From the NCBI GenBank assembly GCA_018902385.1, contig JABSSW010000009.1, positions 848,418 through 912,417 on the forward strand: a stretch of DNA of 64,000 nt. Direction: 5' to 3'. The position numbers and the translations under genes were made by a program. Positions within the stretch are counted from its first letter, which is position 1; the number at the start of each line of letters is the position of its first letter. The notes beneath the pieces were generated by a model. The model searched no databases and had not been told where the DNA came from. It worked only from the letters and a program-made list of their open reading frames with translations. Positions 12,501 to 23,787 of this stretch are shown here, one piece after another. This DNA comes from Physcia stellaris. Lineage: Eukaryota; Ascomycota; Lecanoromycetes; Caliciales; Physciaceae.

Positions 12501-13313
12501 ATGGCAAGTAATGAGCCGAGATTATTCTCAAATGATGCGCCCCACGGCGTAAGGAAAGGCCAACAAGCTTACAATGATTGGCCCAATGATTCTGGTGTAA
12601 GAATCGCCTTGATCATCGTGATACCTATAATTGTTGATCGCAAAACTTAGTTCGAAGTTTTCCATGAGGATCTCGAGCCTGTGGAATTGAAAGTATCTGG
12701 GAAGATTCCGGCATTTGCTGCGTATGCAATGACCTAGCCTTCATCAACCATATTTGAGACTTATTCCAAAGCAGAGGCACGTTGTATCGAACAGGTCCAG
12801 GAGGACATCAGACGGAAACTGCCAAGAATAAGATCTTTGAGGCATCCCATGTATGACATACCCTAATGACCTGGACTTCACGGCTCTGTTAATGAAGACC
12901 CACAGTGGTTTGATGGATTTGCACAAACTCACCGATTTCAACTCTGTCCACCAGAGAATGGTCAATACATTACGCGTATACTGTATAATTCTCGGCACAC
13001 ATGTAATAGTCTTATCGAGAGAGTTCGCAGAACGGGTGACTTGTCCTCGATCACGTTCGGCCAAAAGATCGATCCGTGTGAGAGCTTTTTCAAGAAGATC
13101 ATGTGCTCCTTCGAAGCTGTTGCGGGTCGAGGTTCGCGGGACGCCACAGATATCAACATTGGAGTCACTGTCCAGAAGAACTTGCCAGGGTTACCAAATC
13201 TACCCGGCATCAAGCGAAAGGCAGTCAAAGACGAGAGTGCAGCTGCGGTTAGCAGTCTCTGGCTCAAGACGGACAATTCAACGCTTCAACAGCTTGACCC
13301 GGCCTCACTCTGA
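12501..13313 (+). pseudogene. N-terminal part of a carotenoid cleavage oxygenase gene (RPE65 family), interrupted
   Basis: Four exons (12501-12596, 12651-12721, 12775-12850, 12906-13313) join in phase to 216 residues. They read as the start of a fungal carotenoid oxygenase: NDWPNDSGFEVFHEDLEPVEL, GKIPAFAAGTLYRTGPGGHQ, then HWFDGFAQTHRFQL, which are the family's N-terminal landmarks. SSITFGQKIDPCESFFKK and LWLKTDNSTLQQLDPASL follow. A TGA comes directly after that at 13311-13313, where relatives continue for several hundred residues. The missing remainder, including the iron-binding histidines, is found 0.85 kb downstream at about 14160-15246. These enzymes are non-haem Fe(II) dioxygenases that cleave carotenoid or stilbene double bonds. 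No canonical GT donor lies before the TGA, so simple splicing across the gap is not apparent. As it stands the piece cannot form an active enzyme. Confidence 0.85.
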
Positions 13314-13573
13314 ATTGTGTTTTGTGAAGTTCAATGTGAGTTCGTCAGATTATCCGAGCTGAACTAGACGTATTAAACGGTACTATAATTGTAAAACGCC
13401 TGCAGTGTCTAGTATTTTTTGCCCAAAAGGCGTGTAGGTTGAATGGCGGGAAATGTTCGGGCCGAGAGTAGTGGTTATAAGCCTTGCATCCAACCTCACC
13501 TTCTTCCTCCTTTCGCACCTTCCTTCCTCCATAACCTGCGGAATCCTTGCTTTATAAACCAAGATCCCACAAA

Positions 13574-14205
13574 ATGAAGTCTGTCTCGCCCGCAAATTCT
13601 TCAAACAAGCTTATCAGCACTACTACCGCAGACTTAATAGACTTAGAATCACAAGAAATCATTTCCAATCATTTTGCGTCACAGTACACTCTATCACCAT
13701 CAGATTCCGATTCTTTCCAGCTCCCACCCTCTTACGCGTCCGTCCGGGACATGTCTAATGCTCACGACGATAATCACGACGATAATCTGCAATACCACTT
13801 GGGAAAAGTCTTAGATTGGGCCTTTCAATCAGAATGGAGATTGTCGATCGTTATCACAGCCCACACAGCCTTCATGTTTTCTCAGTCCACAAGAGCATAC
13901 GATGTCCTATTCTTGGACAAGCTTATGGTGGAGTTCCTGTTTGCGGTTTTGCCGCTGTTCATTATCTGGTTTATGACGACCATTCGCGAGAATTGCCGGG
14001 CGTGGGCACCGTCGGTTCAAACACAGAGGTACACCTTATGGTGCGTACTACTGGTGCTATGGATAATCTATTGTTCGCTTGTAAATTCTCAACCATGGCA
14101 ACGGTATGTTTCTGTATCCTTACTGTGAGATAAACTCTAATAAACCAAGAACATTCCAGGCCTGCGAGGGAGAACTGGCCTGTGCGACCAGATACAGCAC
14201 AATAA
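13574..14205 (+). CDS. small multi-pass membrane protein of unknown function, lying inside the split carotenoid oxygenase
   Basis: The model has exon 13574-14103 and exon 14160-14205 (191 aa), with a GTATGT donor and CCAG acceptor. The first about 75 residues are soluble, Ser/Asp/His-rich and include two HDDNHDDN-type repeats. Hydrophobic segments follow at about 88-104 (SIVITAHTAFMF), 112-135 (VLFLDK..FLFAVLPLFIIWFM) and 154-171 (YTLWCVLLVLWIIYCSLV), giving two to three membrane spans. A TATAA at 13476-13480 precedes the ATG by about 95 bases. The second exon overlaps the open frame of the carotenoid oxygenase remnant in another phase, so the true C-terminus may end differently. I do not recognise a family. 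Its position suggests that it arrived with the segment that interrupts the enzyme gene. Confidence 0.55.
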
Positions 14206-15246
14206 ATTTCACCCAGATCTCCGCGGCCCCCTAGCCGCTGCTCACTCACGCACAGACCCTGTAACAGGCGATACCTACAATTTCAATCTCGCCTTCGGCC
14301 GCCAAGCTACATACAGAGTTTTCTGCATCTCTGCTTCAACCGGCGAAACAACTATTCTCGCCACCATATCCGGCGGACCAATCCTCGGTGCATACCTTCA
14401 TTCTTTCATGCTCACAGAAAACTACGTTGTCCTCTGCATCTTCGACTCTTACCTCGCGAAAGGCGGCATGAAAATGCTATGGACAAGGAACATCCTCGAC
14501 GCCATGGAATTCCACCCCGACCGGACCAACAAGTGGCTTGTGATTGATCGTCGCCAGGGCAAGGGACTGGTAGGTATCTATGAATCCGATCCCTTCTTCG
14601 CTTTTCACCCAATCAATGCCTGGGAACAACCATCGGAAACCGACCCGGGGAAAACAGACATCATAGCCGACATCCCCTGCTACAAGAACCTCGACGTCCT
14701 CCAGCGTTTCTACTACGACAACCTCAAAGGCACCTCCCCCACAGCCCTCAACTACGTAGGCGACAACGCCAGCCGCGGCCGCGCCCAGCTCGTGCGTTGG
14801 AAACTCCCCAACGTTGCCAACACCACAATCCCAGTAACCAGTCCTCTCGGCAAAGCGGAACGCATCTTCACCGCGCCCAGCAGCAACACGGTCGAGTTGC
14901 CGACCTTCAACCCCCGCTACGCGACCAAGCCGAGTAGGTACATGTACGGCGTCAGCGACGAGGGCCATTCCACCTTCCTGGACGGCCTCATCAAGTACGA
15001 TTCCCACACCCGGACGGCGAAGAAGTGGCGCGTGCATGCGCATTCCCGGGCGAGGCTATCTTCTTGCCGCATCCTGAGGGGAGGGAGGAGGATGAGGGGA
15101 TACTGTTGTGTGTGGTGCTTGATGGCGTGAGGGGGAGGAGCTATCTTCTTGTTTTGGACGCGAGGACGTTTGGGGAGGTGGGGAGGGCGGAGATGGAGTG
15201 TGTGGTTGGGTTTGGGTTTCATGGGGCGCATGTTGGGGCTTTTTAG
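14144..15246 (+). pseudogene. C-terminal part of the carotenoid cleavage oxygenase gene, with a frameshift near 15044
   Basis: The frame is open from 14144, and homology is clear from about 14180 (GLCDQ..NKFHPDLRGPLAAAH). It includes DPVTGDTYNFNLAFGRQATYRVF, GAYLHSFMLTENYVVL, the WTRNILDAMEF block, FFAFHPINAWEQP and NLKGTSPTALNYVGD. The histidines in AAAHSR, LHSFM and FHPINAW match three of the four Fe(II) ligands of the family. At CATTCCCGGGCG (15041-15052) the frame is lost. Reading one base out of phase gives PGEAIFLPHPEGREEDEG and ends VGFGFHGAHVGAF at 15246, which supplies the fourth histidine. One missing C in the C run explains this. Together with 12501-13313 it accounts for a nearly complete enzyme. 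The gene is therefore either a recent pseudogene, or functional in other strains with the frameshift being a sequence error here. Confidence 0.85.
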
Positions 15247-16909
15247 GGGGTGCTGGAGGGCGGGATCGAGCTTGGGGCTTCAACTTCATCGAAAGGAGAT
15301 TGGGCCGGTGGGTTGTGGGCTGATAGTAGATATTACAGTTCAAATAGCATACACCGCAGCCAGAATCCGATTCGGGACCTGATTCGTTTTTTCTATGCCA
15401 TCTACACATGTTCTATCCCGGAACCGGGAACAACGTTCTTGTTTGTCAAAACGGGCGCACCTTCGTATTCTCCAGACCATCAGATCCCCCCCCCTCCTAC
15501 CTATCTCAACTACCTTGAGTCCTCTCTTCTCCTTTCGCCTTAATCCATATCTCGCCTCGACAGTGCTCACATCCAAGAAACATTTCACATCGAATGTGCA
15601 TCTAAGGCCTTCGTCGACAAATTAATGGACGTTGCAGGTTGATTTCGTAATGGCCATGTTTCGTTGTTTTGGGCTGAGATTGAGATTGAGATATCTGCTC
15701 TATCCATCCCCCCTATCTATCCGAATATATCCTCGCCTTCTGCCCTCCCTCCCGGTTCCAAGTCTTTGTGGGGGAGGGTGTGTGAGGTTTGCCTGTTTTG
15801 GGGGTTTTGGATCCGCGGTTGGGGTTTGATTCGGGGTTTTGTGGATGTCGAATTCGATTTTTATATTCTTTGAGACTTTTCGGTCTTCGATAAGAGTAAT
15901 GGGTTTCTCGATTTTTCAGTAACTATCTATCTTACTAGAAGTTTCATGATAAGGCTTCGTTTTATGCCATTCAAGAACACAGCTTTCTCAATTCTAAAAA
16001 TCCCTGCATGCCACAAATAAAATCCAAATTTTCCCAAAATCGTCAAGGGGAAGACGGTCATCGTTTCCTTACCTTTTTTCTTTTCCACTTTCCCTCACAC
16101 CTTTCCCTCCCACCTTGTATCCTCTCACACCCTCCTTTTCCTTCCCCTTTCCCCCTCATCCTTCCTCTTTTCACAGCAAATTCATCAACCTCCATCCCAC
16201 ATCTCATAAAAGAATGACACAGAATAATGTCAGTCGGGAGATTTGATGCTTCCAGCGTTGAGAGATGTCTGTGGCGCAGAGCAATTAGGTCTTGGAATCG
16301 TGAGATCAGGAATGTGAGAGAGGGAAGAGAAGGAGGTGGTGGTGATATCTAGCCATTGTGAGAGATTTAGGAGAGATGAGAAAATTTGAAGAAAGAGAGA
16401 TGAGAAAACGATACTGACAAATTATGAATGACTGACATAGTTCTGCTCTGTGTTGAGAAGGAGAGAAGGAGAGAGACTAGAGTGTGGAAAATAGAAATGA
16501 AAAGACCAAGAGCATCGCATATCCTTTCTATCAAATCGAAACAAAAAACTTCACCCACTCACCCGAAGATCCCCTCTACAGAGCCCTAACAATCATCTCA
16601 ACACGCGCGCATCGTTCATCTCGTACAAAAATCAACAATCAGGGCTCAGTATTCCCTATCTAAACATCCGGCCTTGAAACGTACATGAAAACATCTCATG
16701 AGCGAGAAATCAACAAGTACAAGAGGTGAGGCCGCCCTGCAAGAAAGTCCAAGCAGACCCCCGCGGGTCCAGCAAGGCAGGATAAAACGAGAGTCCGAGA
16801 GGGGGGTTTGATAGGATGGGGGAGAGGATGTATGGAAGGGGGTTGGTTTTGGGGTATAGAAGAGCAGGGGTTAGAAGGGGGATGGATTCTTTGATTTGCA
16901 GTAAGTAAT
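15247..16909. other. intergenic, pyrimidine-rich, no supported gene
   Basis: Strongly C/T-skewed stretches (for example 16070-16190) create long but motif-free frames. No intron-exon structure or conserved motif was seen on either strand. Confidence 0.5.
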
Positions 16910-16911
16910 GA

Positions 16912-17665
16912 GAAGTACAGAGGCTTGATGCATCGTTCTTCTTAAATTATGGTCGGTTTTGTAACTTTTATTTTTTTCATTTTCAGTTCGGCTTTTTGGT
17001 GTTGAGATGAAATGGGATGGGATGGAGTAAAACATGGACGGAAGGGAGATTTACTAGAGGGATGGGGAAAATGAACGTGAATGAGAAAATAGGATGGAAG
17101 GAGATAGTTTCCAAGAAAAAGAAGAACGGGGATTAGAGGGGTAAAAGTCTTCTTATCGTATTCGAAGTTTTGCAGCGAATAATTTGAAGCACAGAGGCTC
17201 ATAGTCATCGTTTTATTCTCACTTCAATCGCTGTCGGCCGCGCACGTCTCCCTTTCTCTTATTCCCACCACCGCTTCCTCCATTTGTTTGCTTTTGGGAC
17301 GGGATGGGATGGAGGAAGATATCAAAGTTAAGTTCGAGAGGTGAATTTGAGAAAAGGGGGGAAATCATTGGGATGGGCAGGAGATGGGAGGAGGTAGTTT
17401 TCGGGGCGAAGAAGCACAGAGGCTTGAGCAACCCTTTTCCCTCACCACAACCACTGGCGGTTTCGCATGCCTCATCCCCTCACTTCCCACTCCGCTTTTT
17501 GCTATTGGGATGGGATACGACGTAATGGAGTAAAGAAATTAAAGTTCAAAAGATGACTTTGATAGAAAAGAAGACTCATCGAAATAAGAAAGTACTGGAG
17601 AGAAATCAGTGTTTAAGAAAAGGAACAACAGAGACTAAAGAGAAGATGTCTTCTTTTCATACTCG
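16912..17665 (+). repeat. degenerate tandem repeat, three units of about 220-280 bp
   Basis: Three copies begin with CACAGAGGCTY or TACAGAGGCTT (near 16917, 17192 and 17415). Each continues with a cytosine-rich or T-rich section, then a GGGATGGGATGGAG-like block (near 17010, 17300 and 17505), then a purine-rich section. Copies one and three end with AGTCTTCTTATCGTATTCGAAG or its variant GTCTTCTTTTCATACTCGAAG. The copies are clearly related but well diverged, with length differences. No coding frame is conserved across them. Confidence 0.6.
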
Positions 17666-17744
17666 AAGTCCCGCACGGCTATCGTGATCGCTTTCCCCCC
17701 TTCCCCCCCCCCCCCCCTCTCCCCCTCCCCGCCCACCACAACCC

Positions 17745-18503
17745 CTACTTCGCAGTCCTCCTAGCAAGCGCCTGGATACTATCCCCGACATCCTTAAACG
17801 TCTGCTTATTCTCCTCGCTCGGGCTACCCCCCTCCATCTCCTCGCCGTTGTCCCACTGCACCTCGAAGGTACTGAGGACGATGCGCGTGTCGAGGCCGTA
17901 GATGTCTTCGGTTGGGTTGCTGGGCAGGCCGGCGAGCTGCTTGACTAGGTCTGTGAGGGTGTTTACGTCGCCGCTGGTGGGGAGGGGGTTAGTTGGGGGG
18001 TTTTATGATGGGGGAGGAGGGGGAGATAGGGGGAGAAGGGGTTGGGGAATTGTGGGAAAGTAGGGAGTTGGGGGATTGTGGGAAAGTAGGGAGTTGGGGG
18101 GTTGGTGGAATTGCAGTAGCCGATTACGTAGTAGTTAGAAGAAAAGGGAAGGGAGGAAGACAAAGGCAAGATTATTCGCGAGTACATAGGAGCCAATTGT
18201 GCCAGGAACGGTCTAGCTTTAAGATACTCGGGATAATGGAATCATGGACTCACGCATCGATTTCGCCTTGTTTGGTGAGGATCGTTTGGTTCTGGGCGCC
18301 GACGTGGTTGGTGACTTTGACGGTTGCAGGACGGTTGGGTTCCCCGATGATTTCGATTTTCTCGGTCGGGGTCTTGCCTGTCAATGGATGCGTTCTTAGT
18401 CGCCATTGAAGAGGATTTGTGGAAAAGGGTGGGCTTTACCGAAGCTCTTGGTGAGTCGGATTGAGAATTCCCCGGATGGGGGAGGGGCCATTGAGCGTGG
18501 CAT
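17745..18503 (-). CDS. small conserved fungal protein of unknown function (138 aa)
   Basis: Three exons on the minus strand (18503-18440, 18377-18254, 17973-17745) join in phase. The protein starts MPRSMAPPPSGEFSIRLTKS, continues through KTPTEKIEIIGEPNRPATVKV and VGAQNQTILTKQGEID, and ends with a helical region DVNTLTDLVKQLAGLPSNP and LSTFEVQWDNGEEMEGG. The acidic hydrophilic tail is rich in Glu/Lys. Two GT donors with good context (GTAAAG, GTGAGT) and CAG acceptors support the model. I recall similar short proteins in many Pezizomycotina without a known role. A long C run (17703-17717) lies just downstream of the stop. Confidence 0.75.
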
Positions 18504-21216
18504 GGTGATTTATTGGAGGTCACTGATTTATGTGTAAAATGGACTTTTACTATTCAAAGTACTGGTGGATACATGTGCAATGCGATGCAATGCAAATTGA
18601 AGGAGAGAAATGTCAAATGTTGTGGATGATAGACGTCATCGACCCTTCTAGGGCTTTTGAGGGCTGCTTAGTAAGCATTCGCATTGTTCATTCTCGCCAG
18701 TGTACGTTCTTATGCTCGGTCAAGTGCTACATGGGATAGTTCAAGCAGGGACAACTAGAATAGGATAGCTAGATCACGTTATCGAGACATCGGTTTGAAC
18801 ACCAAATACATAGGATTGATATGGACATACATACCTACCTCTACCCTGAACAAGGAGGTCTGTGCTGGTTGCTTCGTATGGTAGGAGGAAATGCAATTGG
18901 CGCACTAATTGAGGTGACAGCATGTTGGTTGTCTGGTAACGGCATCCTAACCAGCCTCCGGACAATATTCCGGATAGTGAAAAGCATGTAGCTGGTGGAA
19001 AGCAAGATGATGAAAATGGGTCAGGCCACGAACATTGAGTTCACCCACAGCGTCTCGAAACAAAAGAATCGATTCAGAAACGGCTTTCTTCTCTTCTTCA
19101 AGAACATTGCACAGCTAAAAATGTTGAAAATTGAACGTGGTCTTGACTTGCCAGAGCGCGAAGCCATGCGCAGGGAAGGGTCTTTTGTACCGGCAAGATT
19201 GAGCGAACAGGTAAGAGACTAAGAGACTGATGAAAGGCTTCTATGCTTCTATGCTCCTCGCCATATCTAAGTGTGTAGGAATTTTCATGGACATAAACGC
19301 CGAGAGTATGGAGAATAGTCCGCCGTATAGGAAGCCGACTGGTCTCTGTTTTATCTGTCCAAGGTCAGACATGTCAGATGATGAGGGCGACGGCATCTGT
19401 CCATATGACTGGTCGCGTAGCGCCTTGCATGTCCGCCTCGTCACCAAATTGTTTGGGTTGAATAAACTGCAAGGTCAGCCTGCAGGATTACATCCGAATG
19501 CTGGACAGCATGCTTCTAGAAGATTGGTCTCGCACTGTTAGTCATATCAAGGAATCATGCTAGCCCTTTTTCGAGTCTAAATTCGGCGGGGCCGAGAGTA
19601 CTGACGTCTGCATCATGAGAACTACGCTGGTCCGGCAGATCTCGGGATTTTTCCAGTCTGGCGGCTCTGTCTTAGGTAGGCAGACCCTTAGGATTTTTGG
19701 GGATTCGTGGGCGTAATCCGTCATGTGTTGAGTTAGCCGTTTGGGATCTGGACCATGGCTCGCATGGGTGTTGAGAATCCTCCTGCATGATGATATTGGG
19801 ATAAGCAGTTTCAAGATCGTCCCGAGAAGCCTTACCTAGCCTTGCCAACATACGACCTGCATTAAGCACAATAATTTTGAATTGCTCGCCCCTCGACACG
19901 TCGATGTTCATAACCCCTCGTCGGCACGATGGTAGACGGACGGATGTCGAACTTTCGAACCAATTTGGCGTTGGTTTGCCAAGCATCTGTGCCCCGCGTC
20001 CGGCTTCCAAATAAGCTCGTCCAAGCTTCGAATCGCCACATTCAAGCTCCATGGTGAAGGGTTTTTTGAGCTTACGTAATTTGGGAATCATCGACGTCCA
20101 GACTGTTCTCCGTGCTCAAGTCTGGTTGGTTGGTACCTTCTGTTACCGTATTGCTACCGAGATCCACCCTCAAAATGACAGAGGTTGTGGCAAATCAATT
20201 GCGGAGAGATGTCCGATACGGCAGAGAAAACCTAAGATCATCTGATGCTCTAGTCACTTCTCACTCAGTAGTGCTCTGTTAGAAGATGAGGGAATTAAGA
20301 CCATAGATCATTATTATTAGTGGTCCAACCCGTCATTGTTGCAAAACCCAGGGAGACATGTTCGAGACTCGAGTCCTGGCCTTTTTCGCATCGTCGTTCA
20401 GCCCTAGCTGTAGCCCCACCTTTTGCTGACAACGATGTGACCTTAACTGCTTTGGTGTGGTCAGAAGAGAAGAGAAATGGAAGTACTAGCGCGAGTACCG
20501 TTGCATCGGCTAAGAAGTCCAAAGATTCGAACGGCAATTCAACTGAATTGGTTCTCGTGCTGATTGTTGCAGCACTGCAGTATCAGGCATTGTGCGTTGT
20601 GGTCATGCAGGAAGCCTTGGCCCTGCGTCTGTCCGGACAGGATTGTGTCCACGCTCTATTGGGCAATCCTGTGAATCTGCTGGATCTGAATCGAGCAGCC
20701 TCGAGTTCAGCCTTCACAATAACACGTTATTCACGCTGTGAGGTTCTGTTAAACCCGTACCCAGTGGAGCAGGATATAACCTTCGGCGTTATTATTTCTC
20801 TTCACGCTCGGGTGACGGGACCCCAGGATTTGGCTCGTGGTAAGCCAGCCCGGACAACTCTAGGTGTGCGGTGGGCGTTCTTAGAGGCACACTCACCATC
20901 AAGGACATACCCAGTCATGTAGAAGCGTGTTAAGAGTGAAGGAAGTGAAACCTTGCCCATCACTGCGGCCATTGCATTAGTGTGCCTTGATAGGTGAATT
21001 GAAGTGAGAGCCAAACACCGAGCTGGCATTCCGACGATCACCTGTACAACGACACATCCCTGTTCCCTTCATGGGTACAGAAACACTCCAAAATATATTT
21101 ACCACAACCGCTCGCTGTACCTCCCCTCGTTACCCTCGACCCTCTCATTCGGTGTAACGGCGAGCTCTGCTTTCCACCATTGTCTATTGTCACCCCACAG
21201 CCGAGGAACCGCTACG
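18504..21216. other. long intergenic region with unsupported frames
   Basis: About 2.7 kb without a convincing gene. A minus frame at 19672-20091 (139 codons) and a plus frame at 20320-20922 (200 codons) are the longest. Neither shows a family motif, start context or codon bias that separates it from chance, although the second has a Leu/Val-rich stretch. The stretch 21040-21210 is probably the leader and promoter of the transporter. Confidence 0.45.
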
Positions 21217-23421
21217 ATGGATCCTGAGAAGAGCAATGTCGCACACCTTGGCAATGGAGCCGAGTGAGTAAACACCAGCCCAGATAGATCCCCCAAACCC
21301 TCCATCTTGCTTCTGTTCTGATACTGTCATAGCCCCGAAAAGTACGAAGAGGTTCCTCGCTCTGGGAGTCGCCAGCAGTCTGTGAGCTTGAATCGCAACG
21401 TCACCGCGAGGTAAGATCAGCCATCCCGTCAACGGTGCCATCTTGGCAGCCAATGCTGATACGCGCGCGACAGGATCCAAAATCCATTGGCCGGTATTCC
21501 CCGTGCCACACTATTCCGCAATGTCGAGGATTTTGCACGTGATGCGAACATGGTCGACCAGATTCCGCTTTTGCAAAAAGGCGCCCTCGTTGCTCAGGAT
21601 CCACCTTCTTTCGAATCGGTTGACGAGTTGGACGAGGCCGAGAAGGATGCTCTTCGCAATGAGGTCCTCCACAAGTGGCGCCAACCTTTTGCCCTCTACT
21701 TTACCGTCATCCTCTGCTCCATAGGCGCCGCCGTTCAAGGATGGGATCAGACTGGTTCTAACGGTGCCAACCTGTCATGGCCCGTGGATTTCAATGTCCC
21801 GGATACTCCACCCGCAACAGGTGCTGTGCCTGGTGTTGACTACGATTACAACAGCTGGATTGTGGGAGTTGTCAATGCAGGGCCATATATCGCGTCGGCA
21901 TTCATGTAAGTGGACGATCGGGACAAACGCATTGTCGCAATGATTGACATAAATTCCAGTGGATGCTGGCTCTCCGACCCTCTGAATAACTATTTCGGCC
22001 GTCGTGGTACAATCTTCTTCGCTGCGATCTTCTGCCTCTTCTCCGTCATTGGCTCGGCCTTTTCGCAGAATTGGTATCAGCTTTTCGTGACTCGTTTGTT
22101 ACTGGGTATTGGCATGGGTGCCAAAGCATCAGTTGTGCCGATTTACGCTGCGGAGAATTGTCCTGCCGCGATTCGTGGTGGTTTGGTCATGAGCTGGCAA
22201 ATGTAAGTAAAGAATTCTTGAAACCAGCCCGCGAAGAGACGCAAAAATACAAAAACCCCAGCAGCCAATGCAATGGAAACACGATCATTACATTAAAGTT
22301 GATATACTGACTTATCTAGGTGGACCGCTTTCGGTATCTTCCTCGGATTCTGCGCCAATCTGGCAGTCTACGATGTTGGAAGAATCGCATGGCGTCTCCA
22401 ACTAGGCTCAGCATTTATACCCGCCGTCCCCCTGGTCATAGGCGTCTACTTCTGCCCCGAATCCCCTCGCTGGTACATCAAAAAGGGACGCTATGGCGAC
22501 GCTTTCAAGTCCCTCTGCCGTCTCCGGAACACGCCCCTCCAGGCCGCTCGCGATCTGTACTACATCTTTGCGCAAATCCAAGAAGAATCCGATATCATTG
22601 GGAAATCCAACTACGTTACCCGCTTCATCGAGCTCTTCACCATCCCACGTGTACGACGCGCCACCCTCGCCTCCTTCACCGTCATGCTGGCGCAGCAAAT
22701 GTGCGGCATTAACATCATAGCGTTCTACTCCTCGACCGTCTTCGTCAACGCCCGTGCCACCAATCTACAAGCGCTGCTCGCCTCCTTCGGCTTCGGGCTC
22801 GTCAACTTCGTCTTCGCCTGGCCCGCCGTCTGGACAATCGACACCTACGGCCGCCGCGCGCTGCTCCTCTTCACGTTCCCGCAAATGGCATGGACGCTCC
22901 TCGCCGCCGGCCTCTGCTTCATCATCCCAGAGGAAGACCGCGCCCATCTAGGCCTGATCGCGTTCTTCATCTTCCTCTTCGCAGCCTTCTACTCCCCCGG
23001 CGAAGGCCCCGTGCCCTTCACCTACTCCGCCGAAGTCTTCCCCCTCTCCCACCGCGAAGTCGGCATGTCCTGGGCGGTCGCCACGTGCCTCTTCTGGGCC
23101 GCCGTGCTGAGCATCACCTTCCCGCGCCTGCTGCGCGCTTTCCACCCCGTCGGCGCGTTCTGCTTCTACGCCGCCTTGAACCTGACCGCGCTCGTTATGA
23201 TCTTCTTCTGGGTGCCCGAGACCAAGCAGCGGACCCTCGAGGAGCTGGATTATGTGTTCGCGGTCCCGACGAGGACGCATATGAAGTATCAGCTTACGAA
23301 GGCCCTGCCGTATTGGTTTAAGCGCTATGTGTTTCGGAATAAGAGTGCGAGGTTGGAGCCGCTTTATAAATTTGATGGGGCGGTTGCGGAGCATCAGAAG
23401 GTTGCGGTGCTTAAGGAGTGA
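21217..23421 (+). CDS. MFS sugar/polyol transporter
   Basis: Five exons, 21217-21263, 21333-21410, 21474-21905, 21960-22202 and 22320-23421, join in phase to 633 aa. The cytosolic N-terminus is long (about 140 residues) and acidic near [13 protein letters not shown]. Twelve hydrophobic segments follow. Sugar-porter hallmarks are present: [12 protein letters not shown] after the first spans, [33 protein letters not shown] in the central loop, [17 protein letters not shown] in span 7, DTYGRRALL, and [15 protein letters not shown] after span 12. The segment [19 protein letters not shown] resembles a filamentous-fungal subgroup whose substrates are largely uncharacterised. It should move a hexose or polyol across the plasma membrane by proton symport or facilitated diffusion; the substrate cannot be read from sequence. 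It is about 12.7 kb from the Rgt1-like regulator, too far to imply co-regulation. Confidence 0.93.
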
Positions 23422-23787
23422 TGGGGGTGTGCGGTTGTAAGGATGGCGCCTGATGTTGTTTGCCATCTTTGGCTTGTTTACTTCACTCCAGATAAGTGTG
23501 AGGAGGGTGTAAGTGATTGTATGTAACGAAGAGTGTTTGAGCTGTGGCTGTTGACGGAGAGGTACCTTTCGTTTCGAGCATACTTACGTTAGCTTCGAGC
23601 ATGCGATTATTGCAGACATATGCTTTATCCAACTATTCAAGTTCCAGTCTGCGAATCTTTGTTTCAACAGCATCCATTGATAAGTACGTAACCTGACCGA
23701 TGGATGTACCGCACCCATGACCCCCATAGAGTAGCCGAGTTCCCGATCCTATAACAGTAGCTATAGACCATCCCCAGAATCTCAGAC
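23422..23787. other. 3' intergenic between convergent genes
   Basis: No gene is seen. The stretch lies between the transporter stop and the 3' end of the minus-strand coiled-coil gene and probably holds both terminators. Confidence 0.5.

Noticed and set aside
14477-15043. 188-codon minus frame opposite the carotenoid oxygenase remnant
   Set aside because: Shadow of the GC-rich coding sequence on the plus strand, where family motifs are clear.
19672-20091. 139-codon minus frame
   Set aside because: No recognisable motif or homologous-looking block; start and codon use do not separate it from background.
20325-20400. tRNA-like string with GTTCGAGACTC near 20360
   Set aside because: No acceptor or anticodon stems could be folded around the T-loop-like sequence.
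20320-20922. 200-codon plus frame with a hydrophobic stretch
   Set aside because: No motif, no clear intron structure, and the minus strand is also open over part of it; it looks like chance.
22408-23466. long minus frames opposite the sugar transporter
   Set aside because: Shadows of codon-biased transporter exons; no independent motifs.
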